From: Thiomicrorhabdus sp. Milos-T2
GTDB lineage: Bacteria > Pseudomonadota > Gammaproteobacteria > Thiomicrospirales > Thiomicrospiraceae
Reading direction: 5' to 3'
Length of the DNA: 64,000 nucleotides
Assembly: GCF_000702325.1 (NCBI RefSeq)
Contig: NZ_KL370891.1
Location: 1,941,306 to 2,005,305, forward strand
Part shown: positions 9,577 to 18,439 of the stretch, piece after piece
Numbering within the stretch: the first letter of the stretch is position 1
Layout of the letters: every line of letters begins with the position of its first letter
Position numbers and translations under genes: made by a program
Notes under the pieces: model-generated
Seen by the model: only the letters and a program-made list of their open reading frames with translations
Databases searched by the model: none
Told to the model about the DNA's origin: nothing

Positions 9577-10095
9577 TTAAAGCTCTCTACATACTGTTAT
9601 TGGAGTACCAGCTGCATAAGCAGAAGTGGTTCTAAAAATACCTTTATTATATACACCATCATCCATTTTAGTATCCATTCCTTGAGCTACGGCACCGTCA
9701 ATATTCGTAGCACATACTTCATTCTTGTTAAATGTACTACTGAAATCAACAGAGAAAGTACCATCTAATGCATGCGTTGGGTGTGTTGAAGCAGAAGCGC
9801 CTTTAACAAAACCTTGGGTTCTTAATTGATCCCAAAAAAGTTGCTCACCTGTCGCACCTGAATCAATTTTACCATCACCATCACCATCACCAGGAACTGA
9901 GCCAAGACGATCTTGATAAGCATAGTATGCCGCTTGAATACCATCAAAATCTTGGGTTACGGATTTAATTTTTGAGTTAGTAATTAATTCCTGACCCTTA
10001 AGTACACCACCTAAAAGTAAACCGATAATAACTAATACGATTGCGATTTCAACTAATGTGAAACCTTTTTGTTGTTCTAAAGTGTTAACTTGCAT
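9577..10095 (-). CDS. Type IV pilin (probable major subunit)
   Basis: The 172-residue prepilin has a short leader ending QQKG and mature start FTLVEIAIVLVIIGLLLGG with Glu+5. The head contains AAYYAYQDRLGSVPGDGDGDGK, an Asp/Gly loop that could bind calcium, and two cysteines (EVCATN, TVCREL) near the C-terminus. A strong AGGAAG ribosome site and its own strong terminator suggest high expression, hence the major-subunit guess. The 188-residue pilin downstream has the same layout, so these are paralogues. Confidence 0.85.
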   Translation of the reverse strand: MQVNTLEQQKGFTLVEIAIVLVIIGLLLGGVLKGQELITNSKIKSVTQDFDGIQAAYYAYQDRLGSVPGDGDGDGKIDSGATGEQLFWDQLRTQGFVKGASASTHPTHALDGTFSVDFSSTFNKNEVCATNIDGAVAQGMDTKMDDGVYNKGIFRTTSAYAAGTPITVCREL

Positions 10096-10989
10096 AAGTA
10101 TCTTCCTTTTTTAAAATAAACGTTACACGTTCTGTGTAGGTTCCATAATACAGAGCCTAAAAATAAAAAAAAGAGTAAAAGTTTTTTACTCCCCCTCTTT
10201 TAACTATAAATACATGCAATTTAATTGTTTTGCTTGCAAACCCCCTAAATAAAAACCAACCATGCCATTATCCCCTCTTTTAGGGTTTTTGAATCATAAA
10301 ACACCAAACCTCGTCATTCCCTAGCTTGACCTGGGAATCTTAATATGGCAAACAGAGATTATCCAGTCAAGTTGAATAATGACGTTGATTTTGAGTTACT
10401 AGCCTTTTAAGCTGGATAACGACGATGTTTTTTGTCACAGGCCTCAATCAGAATAATAACCACATTCATTTTTCTAAAGCTAACAACTAGTCCTTTACTA
10501 TCCCTTTCGGGGTATGGCAATCATTAAAACATCTCAACCGGCACTCCCTGGCTTGACCAGGGAATCTTATATGGCCATAAAAGATTATCCAGTCAAGCTG
10601 GATAATGACAATGGTTTTTGAGTCACTAGCCTTTTAAACTGGATAACGACGATGTTTTTTGTCACAGGCCTCAATCAGTAAAATAACCAAATTCATTTTT
10701 CTAAAGCAAACAACCAGGCCAGGTAAACAAGAAACAATCTCACCACGTCATTCCCTGGCTTGACCAGGGAATCTGATATGGCAAACAGAGATTATCCAGT
10801 CAAGCTGGATAATGACGTTGATTTTGAGTCACTAGCCTTTTGAATTGGATAATGACGATAGTTTTTAGTTACTAGCCTTTTAAATTGAATAATGAGGAGG
10901 GTTTTGAGTCGCTAGCCTTTTAAACTGGATAATAACGTGGGCATTTTTAGCAGCTTGTCTATTAAGCATGAGCAATAGCATTTTGGTTA
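10096..10989. repeat. Array of paired-hairpin (BIME-like) repeats
   Basis: A ~900-bp gene-free stretch. At least three full units (about 10309-10383, 10540-10610, 10744-10819) carry hairpin 1, TTCCCTGG-cttga-CCAGGGAA, then 'atatggc', then hairpin 2, ATTATCCAG-tcaag-CTGGATAAT. Single copies of the second half ('actagccttttaaactggataacgacg') fill the gaps. An imperfect ACCAGGCCAGGT lies at about 10713. Copies elsewhere: about 3654, 6990, 7172, 21984 and 36518. Confidence 0.8.
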
Positions 10990-12135
10990 CTAGGCATTTT
11001 GCCCAGGTAGTTGAACCAAAAAACTGAATTCTTTATTGGATTGTTCAAAGTTAATTTGCCCATTAATCTGCTTGAGTAGCTCTCTGGCTAAAAACAACCC
11101 TAAGCCCATACCGCTCTCACTGGTTGTCCAAAAGGGTTCAAATAGTCGTTCTGATACCATTTCGTTTTCTAGCCCGTAAAGCTGACCAATTATTTTTATT
11201 TGTACCTTCCCATCCACATTTGGATTGCCAATCAATATCTTTACAGGTTCTTTTGATGAGGGATGGTCACTAAAGTTACCTAATATATTTTTAAACACTT
11301 CTATTAACAGTGTCCTAGATAATTTGACATTAGAAGCACCGTGAATCTCTGCATTTAAACCATACATTGCGACCACTTCTTGCATTAAGATTCGCAGGTT
11401 TATATAACTGCGTTCATTTTTTTCAGAAAGTGGCTGTTGCATATGTTGAATGGTTTTACGAGCTCTTTTAGCCATAATTGGCAAGCTCTCAGACAATCGA
11501 TCGATTAACATTATTTTGGATTGCGGTTGAGTCGCTTGCTTAACCTGCTCACTAAATAATTGAATAAACTGCGCAATATTTTTTATTTCATGTTGCACAA
11601 ACATTTGATAACGTTCTAATCGTTTTTGAGAGGTTAATATCTCGGCCTCTTTAAGCACTAAATCTTGCTCTAAGATATTTAAAAAGGTTTTAATTACTAA
11701 ATTAGACAGACTTTCTGGCTCAGCCGCTCTTCGGCTTAAAAACAGGTCGCCTTGAAAACTCATATCGTCACGTGAAACGTCAAAACTAACCTTTCGCCCC
11801 TTTTTGGCATTTTGCCCACCTCGTAAAACCTGGCGAACCTCTCCAAACCATTCCACATTAGCTTGTAACTGCAAGCACCCCGCGCATTCCAAAATTGACC
11901 AGGCCTGGTTGAAAAAACTCAAAGCATCTTGTTCAACTTCTTGATTAAGGGAATATAATTGAGAAAGTGCGTAACCAAGACGCTTAGATTTATATCTTAA
12001 ATAATAAACAAAGCCAATCATTAAAATACCAAGGATTACTAATATTAGCCAACCCCAATGCAGAAGTACTAATTTAATGTCTTCCGATACAAACTCGGTT
12101 AAATCAAGACTCTCTTTTAAGGTAATAAAATCCAC
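10990..12135 (-). CDS. Sensor histidine kinase
   Basis: The 381-residue protein has one membrane segment (about residues 22-46), a ~130-residue linker and a kinase core. The phospho-accepting His182 is in VQHEIKNIAQF, and the ATP-binding G box is SGMGLGLFLAREL (about 340-352). The start is a GTG placed directly after the TAA stop of the response regulator (TAAGTG), so translation is likely coupled. The periplasmic part is almost absent, so the signal is cytoplasmic or membrane-borne. It is the last gene of the pseudopilin operon. The palindrome at 11898-11909 reads Gln-Ala-Trp here (residues 77-79). Confidence 0.85.
   Translation of the reverse strand: MDFITLKESLDLTEFVSEDIKLVLLHWGWLILVILGILMIGFVYYLRYKSKRLGYALSQLYSLNQEVEQDALSFFNQAWSILECAGCLQLQANVEWFGEVRQVLRGGQNAKKGRKVSFDVSRDDMSFQGDLFLSRRAAEPESLSNLVIKTFLNILEQDLVLKEAEILTSQKRLERYQMFVQHEIKNIAQFIQLFSEQVKQATQPQSKIMLIDRLSESLPIMAKRARKTIQHMQQPLSEKNERSYINLRILMQEVVAMYGLNAEIHGASNVKLSRTLLIEVFKNILGNFSDHPSSKEPVKILIGNPNVDGKVQIKIIGQLYGLENEMVSERLFEPFWTTSESGMGLGLFLARELLKQINGQINFEQSNKEFSFLVQLPGQNA
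11898..11909. repeat. Iterated palindrome ACCAGGCCTGGT (copy 4)
   Basis: Perfect copy inside the histidine kinase gene, read in the QAW frame. Confidence 0.9.
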
Positions 12136-12744
12136 TTAGCGCTGTAAACCGTATTTTTTAATTAAGTAGTAAACATTTTCACGCTTTAGACCTAACCTTC
12201 TGGCCGCTTCATGAACATTAAATTGCGTGTCAGCTAATACCTGCCTGATCAATTTTTCTTCAGCCTGATTGCGAATGGCTTTAACACCATCGCCCAAGGT
12301 AACCTCTACTTGTAGCTGCTGAACGCCCTCGTCTTGTTTAAGCTTAGACGCTTGCTCATAAAACAAACAAGCTCGCTTAACGGCACTTAAAAGCAGCTCC
12401 GATGAAATGGGTTTTTCTAAAAAATCAAACGCACCATTTTTTAAAGCTAAATAAGAGGTTGCTTGTGCATCTTGCCCAGTTAAAACCAATACCTTAGCTA
12501 AAGATTGTCTAGACTTTAACCAGTCTAAAACCGCTAAACCTTCTTGAGGCGAAAATTCATGAGGCGGCATACCCATATCAAGCACAACCACTTGATACTC
12601 TGCACTCGATAAGGCTTTTATTGCCTCAACTCTAGAACCCGCCTCTACAACCTTATAACCAGCCAATTCCAAAGAAAAACCCAGCATACTGCGTAATGCT
12701 GGGTCGTCGTCAATAAGTAAAATTTTGTGATGGATATCAGACAT
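12136..12744 (-). CDS. Response regulator with Fis-type HTH (RegA/ActR-like layout)
   Basis: About 202 residues: a receiver domain with the acidic pocket DDD at 12-14, phospho-acceptor Asp56 in VVVLDMGMPP and Lys in FLEKPISSE, then a short linker and a C-terminal Fis-type helix-turn-helix (VHEAARRLGLKRENVYYLIKKYGL). There is no sigma-54 AAA+ domain, so it differs from PilR/NtrC and resembles RegA/ActR/PrrA regulators. The ATG at 12744 is preferred over a TTG at 12753. It lies between the pseudopilin genes and its kinase on the same strand and may control them (inference). Confidence 0.88.
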   Translation of the reverse strand: MSDIHHKILLIDDDPALRSMLGFSLELAGYKVVEAGSRVEAIKALSSAEYQVVVLDMGMPPHEFSPQEGLAVLDWLKSRQSLAKVLVLTGQDAQATSYLALKNGAFDFLEKPISSELLLSAVKRACLFYEQASKLKQDEGVQQLQVEVTLGDGVKAIRNQAEEKLIRQVLADTQFNVHEAARRLGLKRENVYYLIKKYGLQR

Positions 12745-12764
12745 AAAAGTCAACTGTAATCAAA

Positions 12765-14225
12765 TTATGGGCAAGCATCTGTACCACTTCCACCCCACTG
12801 ACAATATTGTCTATTCCCATAGCTATCATCAGCAAAAATAACGTACTCAATGTTTGTAATGTTTGTGGATAAATAAGAAGATGAAGTTGTCCATGCTGTT
12901 GCACTGGCAAAATTTTCTAACACTAAGATATCGGTTCCTGAACCACCATCGATTATTTCTTTAATATTTCCTGATGTAGAATCCGCTGTATTACCCACCC
13001 ATAAAACATCGTTATCAGACCCCAAATTAAGAGTTGAACCGGAATTAATATTACCTTGTATCCAAATTTTATCGTTACCACTACCAGCATCAAGAACATT
13101 AGTTAAATCTGTACCCAAAACAAATTGATCATCACCACTTCCTAATGAAACTGTACCTAATGCAGAACCAACAATATAAACAGCATCATCCCCATTACCC
13201 GCATCTAAGGTTGCGCCAGAATTTAAATTATTACCTATCGCAATATAATCATCTCCATTTTGAAGATCTAAATCTGCAGAAACATCACGATTAACCAAAA
13301 TCACGTCTGGACTATTACTATTTGACGTAGGGACATTACCGGCATCAATTTCAGCCTGTGTAACATCAAATATTTCCACCGTTGGAGTCAACCCACTTGT
13401 TGAGCTTGACGAAGTATAACTATTCCAAGCAATAACACCTGATAGCAATTTAGATTTAACCTCATAACCACTAATACTGGTAATGACATCATCAAAAAAA
13501 GCACCCTCTGCTACTGACAAAGTTTTTTGGTGATAATAAGCATCGGTATCACAATTTTCAGCATTAGCACCCGTAGCAGAACCACAAGATGCTAAGGTGG
13601 TTGCACCATCTTCGTTATAAGCAACCAGTACCACCGCTGCTGAGTCACTTTCTAGATTAGAATCGGATGGCGTACCAGAACAAGAAGTTGCACTATCATT
13701 ACAGATGTAATAATTCCCTGTCCCTCTATCTGCAGCAAATGGAGGGGTATCTGTTGCCGTAAACCAAAATATCCCCATTGACGAACCCGAATTACAAAAC
13801 ATACTTGCCGCACTTGTCTTATCACAAATGAGGTTTGCATTAGTGGTGTCAGTGTTTACCGCATAACGAATTGCATTGCTCCAACCATCATTTGCATCAG
13901 ATTCTTGTAAACCTAAATCAAGATAAGGCACGCCACCTAAATTTGCTGTACATCGTTCAACAGAACCTAACGTACCTGTTTGCGTAGTTCTATTTTCAAA
14001 ACCATCACCATCCGTATCTGGACACGGTAAAAACTTGTTAATGACACCAAAGTTAAGCGTTTGCTTTTTAATAAATGCTAAATTATTTTGGCTCTCTTTA
14101 GTATTGGATGAATGTTGAAAAGAACTAATACCCGTTAGCCCCCCGGTAAAAACTAGACCTAGAATCCCAAGAACAATGACCAATTCAATTAAAGAAAAGC
14201 CTTGCTGTTTTCTAACTAACACCAT
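12765..14225 (-). CDS. Pseudopilin fused to RTX-like Gly/Asp repeats
   Basis: A ~486-residue prepilin. The leader ends KQQG before FSLIELVIVLGILGLVF. Next is a head domain with the cluster motif FLPCPDTDGDGFENRT, C.ANLGGVPYLDLGL and SDANDGWSNAIRYAV. From about residue 320 onward come spaced G-x-G/N-x-D units (DAGNGDDAVYIVG, SLGSGDDQFVLG, DAGSGNDKIWIQG, NLGSDNDVLWVG, DGGSGTDILVLE) that match the pattern of calcium-binding beta-roll repeats of RTX proteins. A Cys pair closes the chain (QYCQWGGSGTDACP). The ATG at 14225 overlaps the stop of the previous gene (TGATG). Such a fusion suggests a calcium-stabilised tip or adhesive minor pilin (inference). Confidence 0.82.
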   Translation of the reverse strand: MVLVRKQQGFSLIELVIVLGILGLVFTGGLTGISSFQHSSNTKESQNNLAFIKKQTLNFGVINKFLPCPDTDGDGFENRTTQTGTLGSVERCTANLGGVPYLDLGLQESDANDGWSNAIRYAVNTDTTNANLICDKTSAASMFCNSGSSMGIFWFTATDTPPFAADRGTGNYYICNDSATSCSGTPSDSNLESDSAAVVLVAYNEDGATTLASCGSATGANAENCDTDAYYHQKTLSVAEGAFFDDVITSISGYEVKSKLLSGVIAWNSYTSSSSTSGLTPTVEIFDVTQAEIDAGNVPTSNSNSPDVILVNRDVSADLDLQNGDDYIAIGNNLNSGATLDAGNGDDAVYIVGSALGTVSLGSGDDQFVLGTDLTNVLDAGSGNDKIWIQGNINSGSTLNLGSDNDVLWVGNTADSTSGNIKEIIDGGSGTDILVLENFASATAWTTSSSYLSTNITNIEYVIFADDSYGNRQYCQWGGSGTDACP

Positions 14226-15745
14226 CACTCTAATCCCTCAGACTCTGTCACACCTGCGATGGGTGAAACACTTGGAAAGCTGGGGATTTCAGGTGGAGTG
14301 TCATACAAAGTTAATTGGATATTAGAAAAATCAACCACTTCATCCGTACCAGTTGTAGAAACTGTAAAATCTACAGAAACCTCTCCATTAGAGTCTAAGT
14401 CAACAACGTAATCCCACGAATCTTCCCAATAAACCATGTTCTTATAACTACCACTGTCAGCAGGATCATAAAACAAATTTGTTCCATCTATACTAGTCGC
14501 ATCAGCCGAATCATACTTAATCGTTTCAAGCTTATCACCATTAGCGTATATTCCAGCATTATCTGCATAGGTTGTATCCGAAGCATTGTTTGGCTGATCC
14601 CACGTTCCTCTTGATAGGGTATCTAATTCAAGTACAACCTTTTTACCAGCGTGGCTTGAGCCAAAATCAAAGTTTTGTGTATAAACATCCGTTGTTACAT
14701 TGGTACTTCTAGAATTATTATCACCTACTGCGCCGATTGCAGTTCCATCACCTGCATTAATTATATTTTGACCCGTTTTTATTGTGGGACCGCTCGAACT
14801 ACCTCCACTAGCAACTTCAACAGCCTCATCCTCATGTCGAGTTTTAATTTCATTAGCCGATATCCCTAAAATTAAATCATCGTAATACGGAGCTTCTGAG
14901 TAACTGTCATTAACAAAATCCTTATCACCATCTTGGTTCTCTGCTTCAGAGGCATCTAAACCCGAGGTAACTTGTCCATTTTCATTTAGCGCTAGCAACA
15001 CAGCAACTAACCCTTCCGACTCCACCGTTGAACATGCTGAATCTGCACATATTCTTAGGTTATTTGCTCCCAACGCACCTTTTAAAGGCTCTGTAGTTAA
15101 ATCAAAGGCAGGTAAAACGGAACCAGGAAAAATTTTTCCTGCGGGCAAAACTGGCTTAGAATCTCCATTAAAAAAGCAAGCGGTTGCTGCTGGGCAACGC
15201 AACATTTCGTCTGCAACCGTCACGCCTTGATCTACAGCGTAAACAAATAAATTACCCCAGCTATCTTGTACATCAGATTTACTTAAGCCAATCGCATCAT
15301 AAGGAACCGTACCGCTATTAGCTGTACAAGTAGAAACATCAATATTAGGAATCGCCGGTTGAGCCCCCGTGGATGGAATAGCGGGAATAGTTGGTGCCGT
15401 CGTTGTTTTTGGAACCGCTGGTGTAGCCGGTGTGGCAGGTATGGCTGGTATCTTTCCCTTAGCCGTCGTTCTAAAGTCAGCTCCCGTTCCATTGGTATCA
15501 GGACAAGGCATATACTTATTAACTTCTGCAAACTTTAAAATTGCTTTTTTAGCCACTTTTAGCTTCTGCTGACTCTCTTGCCATTTTGCATGAGTTGCCT
15601 GTTCAGAATAAACCAATACAGAACCTGCACCAAGCACCCCCACGATTCCTAAAACAATCGTTAACTCTAATAAAGAAAAGCCTTTTACTTTATTGTTTGA
15701 TTGTGAAGTAATATATTTTTTGTTTTTTCGACACTTACCAGGCAT
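14225..15745 (-). CDS. Large pseudopilin with Ala/Pro/Thr-rich linker
   Basis: 506 residues with a long basic prepilin leader (about 22 residues ending KVKG), then FSLLELTIVLGIVGVLGAG. The head carries the cluster motif YMPCPDTNGTG. It is interrupted at about residues 95-130 by a low-complexity stretch built from IPAIP/ATPATPAVP/TTTAP units. The PY...IGLSKSDVQDSWGNLFVYAV block follows, and the C-terminal ~150 residues are beta-rich (FDFGSSHAGKKVVLELDT, DSWDYVVDLDSNGEVSVDF), reminiscent of adhesin modules. AAAGGAGG gives an excellent ribosome site for the ATG at 15745. Ala/Pro/Thr-rich linkers are typical targets of PglL-type O-glycosylation, and such an enzyme is encoded at 7822-9510 (inference). 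Confidence 0.8.
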   Translation of the reverse strand: MPGKCRKNKKYITSQSNNKVKGFSLLELTIVLGIVGVLGAGSVLVYSEQATHAKWQESQQKLKVAKKAILKFAEVNKYMPCPDTNGTGADFRTTAKGKIPAIPATPATPAVPKTTTAPTIPAIPSTGAQPAIPNIDVSTCTANSGTVPYDAIGLSKSDVQDSWGNLFVYAVDQGVTVADEMLRCPAATACFFNGDSKPVLPAGKIFPGSVLPAFDLTTEPLKGALGANNLRICADSACSTVESEGLVAVLLALNENGQVTSGLDASEAENQDGDKDFVNDSYSEAPYYDDLILGISANEIKTRHEDEAVEVASGGSSSGPTIKTGQNIINAGDGTAIGAVGDNNSRSTNVTTDVYTQNFDFGSSHAGKKVVLELDTLSRGTWDQPNNASDTTYADNAGIYANGDKLETIKYDSADATSIDGTNLFYDPADSGSYKNMVYWEDSWDYVVDLDSNGEVSVDFTVSTTGTDEVVDFSNIQLTLYDTPPEIPSFPSVSPIAGVTESEGLE

Positions 15746-15757
15746 GGGAACCTCCTT

Positions 15758-16561
15758 TTACTTAAGTCCGCGATCAGATCTTAACAAGGCATACTTAACA
15801 TCATAGCCTGTTATCCATACCATTTGATCATCAAACTCTTGACCGCTAACATTACTGCCACTAGCCTGCCAAAAATAATTATCGTCATCAGCGTTTTCTT
15901 CTTCAGCCGCGTCTAACAAAGCAACAGCCGTAGACCCTGATGCTACTTTAGCCCACGTATCTGTCCCATTTTTACCAAAACTGACTACAATAGCGATGGC
16001 TTTCAATTCGATAACATCAGCATCTGCAGTGGAAGAAGTACAAGAAGTTATAACGTCTTCTCCACATACTGAAATATTACCAGCTCCACTTGTTAAACCA
16101 ACTGGTTTAGTTAGAGTGTTAAAAACCGGAGCGGCGGTATTATTAAAAAAGGATGCAGATTCTGCTGGTAAATCTATCTGCTGAACACCAGAGACATCTG
16201 CTCTTTCATTAATCGTATAATGCAATGGTTGATCCCAAGCATCATTGGAATCAACACCTAGCATCTGATAAGGCAAGAAACCATTTTTATCATTGCATAC
16301 GTTCCCAGTTCTGTTTTCAACGCCATCAGGAGTAGCATCTGAATCCGGACAAGGTAAGTAACCATTTGACTGGGCAAACATCAGTAAAGACGTTCTTACA
16401 TTGTCTAAAAGTTGTTTATTCTCGGCATACCTATCAAAATCATGTGTCGCCTTAACACCTAAAGTAATGGTGTAAGACAGGAAGGCAACAATGGCAAGCG
16501 CAATAGAGACCTCTAAGAGAGTAAAACCTTTATAAACTTTATAATGTTTATTAAACTTCAT
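15758..16561 (-). CDS. Pseudopilin of the PCPD-motif family
   Basis: 267 residues. The prepilin leader ends VYKG, and the mature chain starts FTLLEVSIALAIVAFLSYT with Glu+5. The head has YLPCPDSDATPDGVENRTGNVC, GFLPYQMLGV and SNDAWDQPLHYTI, the block shared with the neighbouring large pseudopilins, and ends near the conserved DDQMVWITGYDVK that is also seen in its paralogues. It has no extra C-terminal module, so it represents the core domain of the family. It is 12 bp from the next gene, in a tight operon. A minor subunit of a type IV pilus or pseudopilus is likely. Confidence 0.82.
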   Translation of the reverse strand: MKFNKHYKVYKGFTLLEVSIALAIVAFLSYTITLGVKATHDFDRYAENKQLLDNVRTSLLMFAQSNGYLPCPDSDATPDGVENRTGNVCNDKNGFLPYQMLGVDSNDAWDQPLHYTINERADVSGVQQIDLPAESASFFNNTAAPVFNTLTKPVGLTSGAGNISVCGEDVITSCTSSTADADVIELKAIAIVVSFGKNGTDTWAKVASGSTAVALLDAAEEENADDDNYFWQASGSNVSGQEFDDQMVWITGYDVKYALLRSDRGLK

Positions 16562-16582
16562 AAACTTTTTCGTCCTACAATT

Positions 16583-17554
16583 CTATGGGCATATTATTGA
16601 TCGCCAATTTTGACCAGTAATATTCTCTTCAGCTATTACAGTAGTGTTTGGACAAGTTGCAGGAAATGGACTGTCAGTAAAAGGCGGAATATTTGCCCCT
16701 GTATATTTGCACTCGTTAAACCAACTGATGTCAGTGTCCGCCAAGTCAACACATAAGTCTGGAATACCATCCTCTGGGGCTTTATCGATAGTAACTCTAG
16801 AAAGAATAGCACTTTGCCATTCAGAACGAGTAATCGCAATCACATAATCATTAAAAACAGAACTGCCTGCACCCACAGACCTAAAATCAATAGTATAACC
16901 TTCAGACACTGTTGGTTGTTCCAAATAATTTGAATAAACATTACTTGGTCTTGTTTGTCCGCTTAGGGGTTCACCTGAATAAAAAAGCACCATAACGATA
17001 TCTTCCTTGCCATCTAAGGTCATTGGAAAGACATCACTAGAACCTGCATCTTTCATTACATTTGCAATATTTATATTTAAAGTCGAATATCTTTGAGATA
17101 TTGATGTTGCAAAACGAGCACTAGAATTAACAAATCTAGAATCTACAGCATACCAAAACTTACTATTATCCAACTTTGAATCTAAAAAAGTAAAGTACCT
17201 AGTTCCAATCTTATAAGGTACTTTACCTAAAACAAATAATCGATTTATCCCCGCTCCATCCACATCACAACTTGTATCAGAATTCCCATCGCCATCAACG
17301 TCAGGACACGGAAAATAACCTGGCCCAGGAATATTGGTTGCATCAGAATATATTTCCGGATGCAAAACAGCGTAAGCTAACATTCTGTCTTTAATTCTAT
17401 TTAATTCCGCAATATTTTTATCCTCATGCGAAATTGACATCGTATTCGAACGTAAATTACCCAAAGTACCAAACCAAACCGCCGCTCCAAGCACAAGCGC
17501 GAGCATACCCATTAGGATAATAAAGCCTTGTTGTTTTTCTTTACCTGTATGCAT
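16583..17554 (-). CDS. PilX/GspK-like pseudopilin lacking Glu+5
   Basis: 323 residues. After a leader ending KQQG the mature start is FIILMGMLALVLGAAVWFG, so the usual Glu+5 of pilins is absent, as in GspK/PilX-type tip subunits. The head has PGPGYFPCPDVDGDGNSDTSCDVDGAG, the PCPD motif of its three downstream paralogues with an Asp/Gly loop that could bind a metal. It is the first gene of the six-gene run (four pseudopilins, response regulator, kinase). A tip-initiating role would fit the missing Glu+5 but is inference. Confidence 0.78.
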   Translation of the reverse strand: MHTGKEKQQGFIILMGMLALVLGAAVWFGTLGNLRSNTMSISHEDKNIAELNRIKDRMLAYAVLHPEIYSDATNIPGPGYFPCPDVDGDGNSDTSCDVDGAGINRLFVLGKVPYKIGTRYFTFLDSKLDNSKFWYAVDSRFVNSSARFATSISQRYSTLNINIANVMKDAGSSDVFPMTLDGKEDIVMVLFYSGEPLSGQTRPSNVYSNYLEQPTVSEGYTIDFRSVGAGSSVFNDYVIAITRSEWQSAILSRVTIDKAPEDGIPDLCVDLADTDISWFNECKYTGANIPPFTDSPFPATCPNTTVIAEENITGQNWRSIICP

Positions 17555-17930
17555 TGTTTAACAGCCTAATTTAATCTAATACTTATTTTGAGAGGGTTAT
17601 GTACAAGCCAGAAGATAATAAATAAAGTCAAAAGTAAAATACAAAAAACTAAATTAACATTAATACCAATTAACCCTATATATCCAAACTTATTTTATGA
17701 CACATTTACACAAGTCGATTACAGAACAAAATTGTGGTGAAAATTGCCTTATTCAAGCAGCAAACAATGATAACAACTAGCCATCAACAAGTTTTAAAAA
17801 ACAATCAGACAGTGTTAACTAAATTTATTCGTACAACCATCTCAAACAAAATTTCATTTATATCTTTAATTATAAAAGAAATTCACTTAATACATGAAAT
17901 TTATATTTAATGGCTTCATAAAAATGTGTT
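17555..17930. other. AT-rich spacer, probable promoter region of the pseudopilin operon
   Basis: About 375 bp, very AT-rich, without a gene or a clear hairpin. It should contain the promoter of the minus-strand pseudopilin operon, but no convincing -35/-10 pair stands out by eye. Confidence 0.4.
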
Positions 17931-18413
17931 TTACCACAACAAGTTACCTAATTCATTTTGCTCTAACACCCAATCCTGAAATGCAGGCGGACCATACGCT
18001 AAGGTTAAAGGATTTTTCTGTATTTCTTTAGAGTCTGGATCTTGTTGTTGATACACCAGTGGTCGCATATTTTTCTCAGCGTAATTCATTAACCATTTTA
18101 AAGTTTTTTGCGGTATCTCTCGCCCAACTGGCACCGCCACATCAACAGGCAAACCCTGCCAAAAAAAAGCAGAATCAATCACCAAAGCACCCGACTTATC
18201 AGGCCTAAAATTACCCGGCAGTTTTGAACCCTCTTTAACCCAAGCACACTCAAAGGTTTGACAAGGATTAACAGGCCTGTTCAAATAATCATCACAACCC
18301 GAACCTGTACTATGAGGGCAAGGCTTACCAGGGTATGCTTCACAACCCTTAACCTTTATTTGCACCCAACCATCACAACAAGCCGTACAAGGCTGGCATT
18401 CTCTCTTTTTCAT
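17931..18413 (-). CDS. YkgJ-like cysteine-cluster protein
   Basis: About 160 residues with an N-terminal cysteine cluster CQPCTACCDGW and further cysteines in GKPCPHSTGSGCDDY and PCQTFECAW. This spacing is typical of the YkgJ/UPF0153 family, thought to bind zinc or an iron-sulphur cluster; function is unknown. Two in-frame ATGs lie at 18416 and 18413; the GGGAG ribosome site is better spaced for the second. It is a single gene with no operon partner, and a REP-like sequence hosting an IS begins within ten bases of its start. Confidence 0.7.
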   Translation of the reverse strand: MKKRECQPCTACCDGWVQIKVKGCEAYPGKPCPHSTGSGCDDYLNRPVNPCQTFECAWVKEGSKLPGNFRPDKSGALVIDSAFFWQGLPVDVAVPVGREIPQKTLKWLMNYAEKNMRPLVYQQQDPDSKEIQKNPLTLAYGPPAFQDWVLEQNELGNLLW

Positions 18414-18423
18414 CATTCTCCCT

Positions 18424-18439
18424 AAAAGGGGTCAGTACC
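18424..18439. repeat. REP-like half-site interrupted by the IS (RAYT left end)
   Basis: AAAAGGGGTCAGTACC; joined to CTT at 19722 it restores AAAGGGGTCAGTACCCTT, the inverted counterpart of 20507-20525 on the other side of the RAYT gene. GGGTCAGTACC (18429-18439) is duplicated at 19711-19721. Confidence 0.8.

Noticed and set aside
12765-14225. RTX toxin
   Set aside because: The N-terminus is a prepilin signal, there is no type I secretion operon, and the repeat block is short.
7822-17554. A type II secretion system
   Set aside because: Only pilin-like subunits, a ligase and a two-component pair are present; no secretion ATPase, platform protein or secretin gene.
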